Origin: Verrucomicrobiota bacterium | GTDB lineage: Bacteria > Verrucomicrobiota > Verrucomicrobiia > Limisphaerales > UBA1096 | Direction: 5' to 3' | DNA length: 32,793 nucleotides | Assembly (NCBI GenBank): GCA_014382705.1 | Contig: JACNJE010000048.1 | Location: 1-32,793 of the forward strand | Shown: one piece after another, positions 32,526 through 32,793 of the stretch | How the letters are laid out: every line of letters begins with the position of its first letter | How positions within the stretch are numbered: the first letter of the stretch is position 1 | The notes under the pieces: model-generated | What the model saw: only the letters and a program-made list of their open reading frames with translations | Told to the model about the DNA's origin: nothing | Database searches by the model: none | Position numbers and translations under genes: made by a program

Positions 32526-32793
32526 TTATGCAACCAAGCCGGCAACCTTCATTCGTAATCCCTACCGGCTTGAGTTAGAGGAAAATGAATCGCCGAAATG
32601 GCGACTTCGAAATGAGCTTGGCTGGATGGAGACCGGGGATTGTTGGCTCCTAGTTTAACCGCCAAGCGATCAGACGGCGGCTGTTCTACCCGCCAGCCGC
32701 CCCCATGTCAAGCCCCGCTTGGCCAAGCGCTGTTTTCCCCGTGTTGACTCATAAAAAAGGACACCGAAGGGTTGGAAAGGGTTGAGAGGAGAG
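32526..32793. other. Right-hand non-coding end of the window
   Basis: No gene was recognised in these 268 bases. They hold a 14-base palindrome CGCTTGGCCAAGCG (32716-32729), a TTGACT that could be a -35 box (32744-32749), and a purine-rich GAGAGGAGAG at the very end that could be the ribosome binding site of a plus-strand gene starting just outside. All except the palindrome are weak. Confidence 0.45.

Noticed and set aside
104..32727. CTTGGCCAAG copies as ends of insertion sequences or as a CRISPR array
   Set aside because: Spacing is irregular, there is no transposase or target duplication, most copies are solitary within coding sequence, and no spacer-repeat order exists.
1..32793. tRNA or rRNA genes
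   Set aside because: No cloverleaf-like stretch with a GGTTCGA-type arm and matching acceptor ends, and no rRNA-like conserved segments, were seen by eye; a covariance-model scan was not possible.

Overview
The window is high-GC bacterial DNA that looks like a verrucomicrobial (or closely related PVC) chromosome. The grounds are two secreted cytochrome-c/DUF1549/DUF1553 proteins (one with an adjacent DUF1501 Tat-exported partner), three exported Gfo/Idh/MocA oxidoreductases, a DUF1080 lipoprotein, a SHOCT lipoprotein and two membrane TIR-TolB-TPR proteins. This gene mix is typical of polysaccharide-degrading Verrucomicrobia and Planctomycetes; the assignment is inferred from gene content, not from a marker gene. 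No rRNA, tRNA, CRISPR array, integrase or transposase was seen.

Layout. 1-1321 (-): partial DUF1549/1553 cytochrome protein. 1402-2358 (+): small Gfo/Idh/MocA oxidoreductase. 2462-4576 (+): strikingly AT-rich membrane-fused spermidine-synthase-like gene, probably acquired. 4609-5673 (-): MutY. 5763-7844 (+): ThiS-like carrier, YqgE/AlgH protein and LarA-type racemase. 7909-12413 (+): second cytochrome/DUF1549/1553 protein followed by DUF1501, then an 89-bp copy of the 3' end of larA. 12519-15295 (-): SHOCT lipoprotein, TIR-TPR protein, IF-1 with a clear terminator, cold-shock protein. 15416-21261 (-): probable amino-sugar operon of GH84 O-GlcNAcase, GNAT protein, BadF/NAGK-type kinase, sodium/solute symporter, two tiny membrane proteins and an unknown protein. 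21590-23605 (-): second TIR-TPR protein. 23660-27373 (-): NRAMP-like transporter and a secreted propeller protein. 27615-31077: DUF1080 lipoprotein and two divergent Tat-exported Gfo/Idh/MocA oxidoreductases. 31101-32525 (-): RhlE-like RNA helicase.

How the genes may work together. Much of the window fits uptake and breakdown of complex, probably modified glycans: secreted oxidoreductases and DUF1080 proteins suggest 3-keto-sugar chemistry in the periplasm, and the GH84-GNAT-kinase-symporter cluster suggests release, import and phosphorylation of N-acetylglucosamine. MutY, IF-1, cold-shock protein and RhlE are housekeeping.

The strongest unusual signal is not a gene. The perfect palindrome CTTGGCCAAG occurs 32 times by eye (about one per kb), often extended to CGCTTGGCCAAGCG, both inside genes (usually read as Leu-Ala-Lys) and between them. 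It is absent from the AT-rich gene, the TPR halves of the TIR proteins and several other long stretches. It behaves like a HIP1-type or uptake-sequence-type genome-wide repeat. The second notable point is that the GH84 and GNAT genes look like the two halves of animal O-GlcNAcase lying side by side as separate genes.
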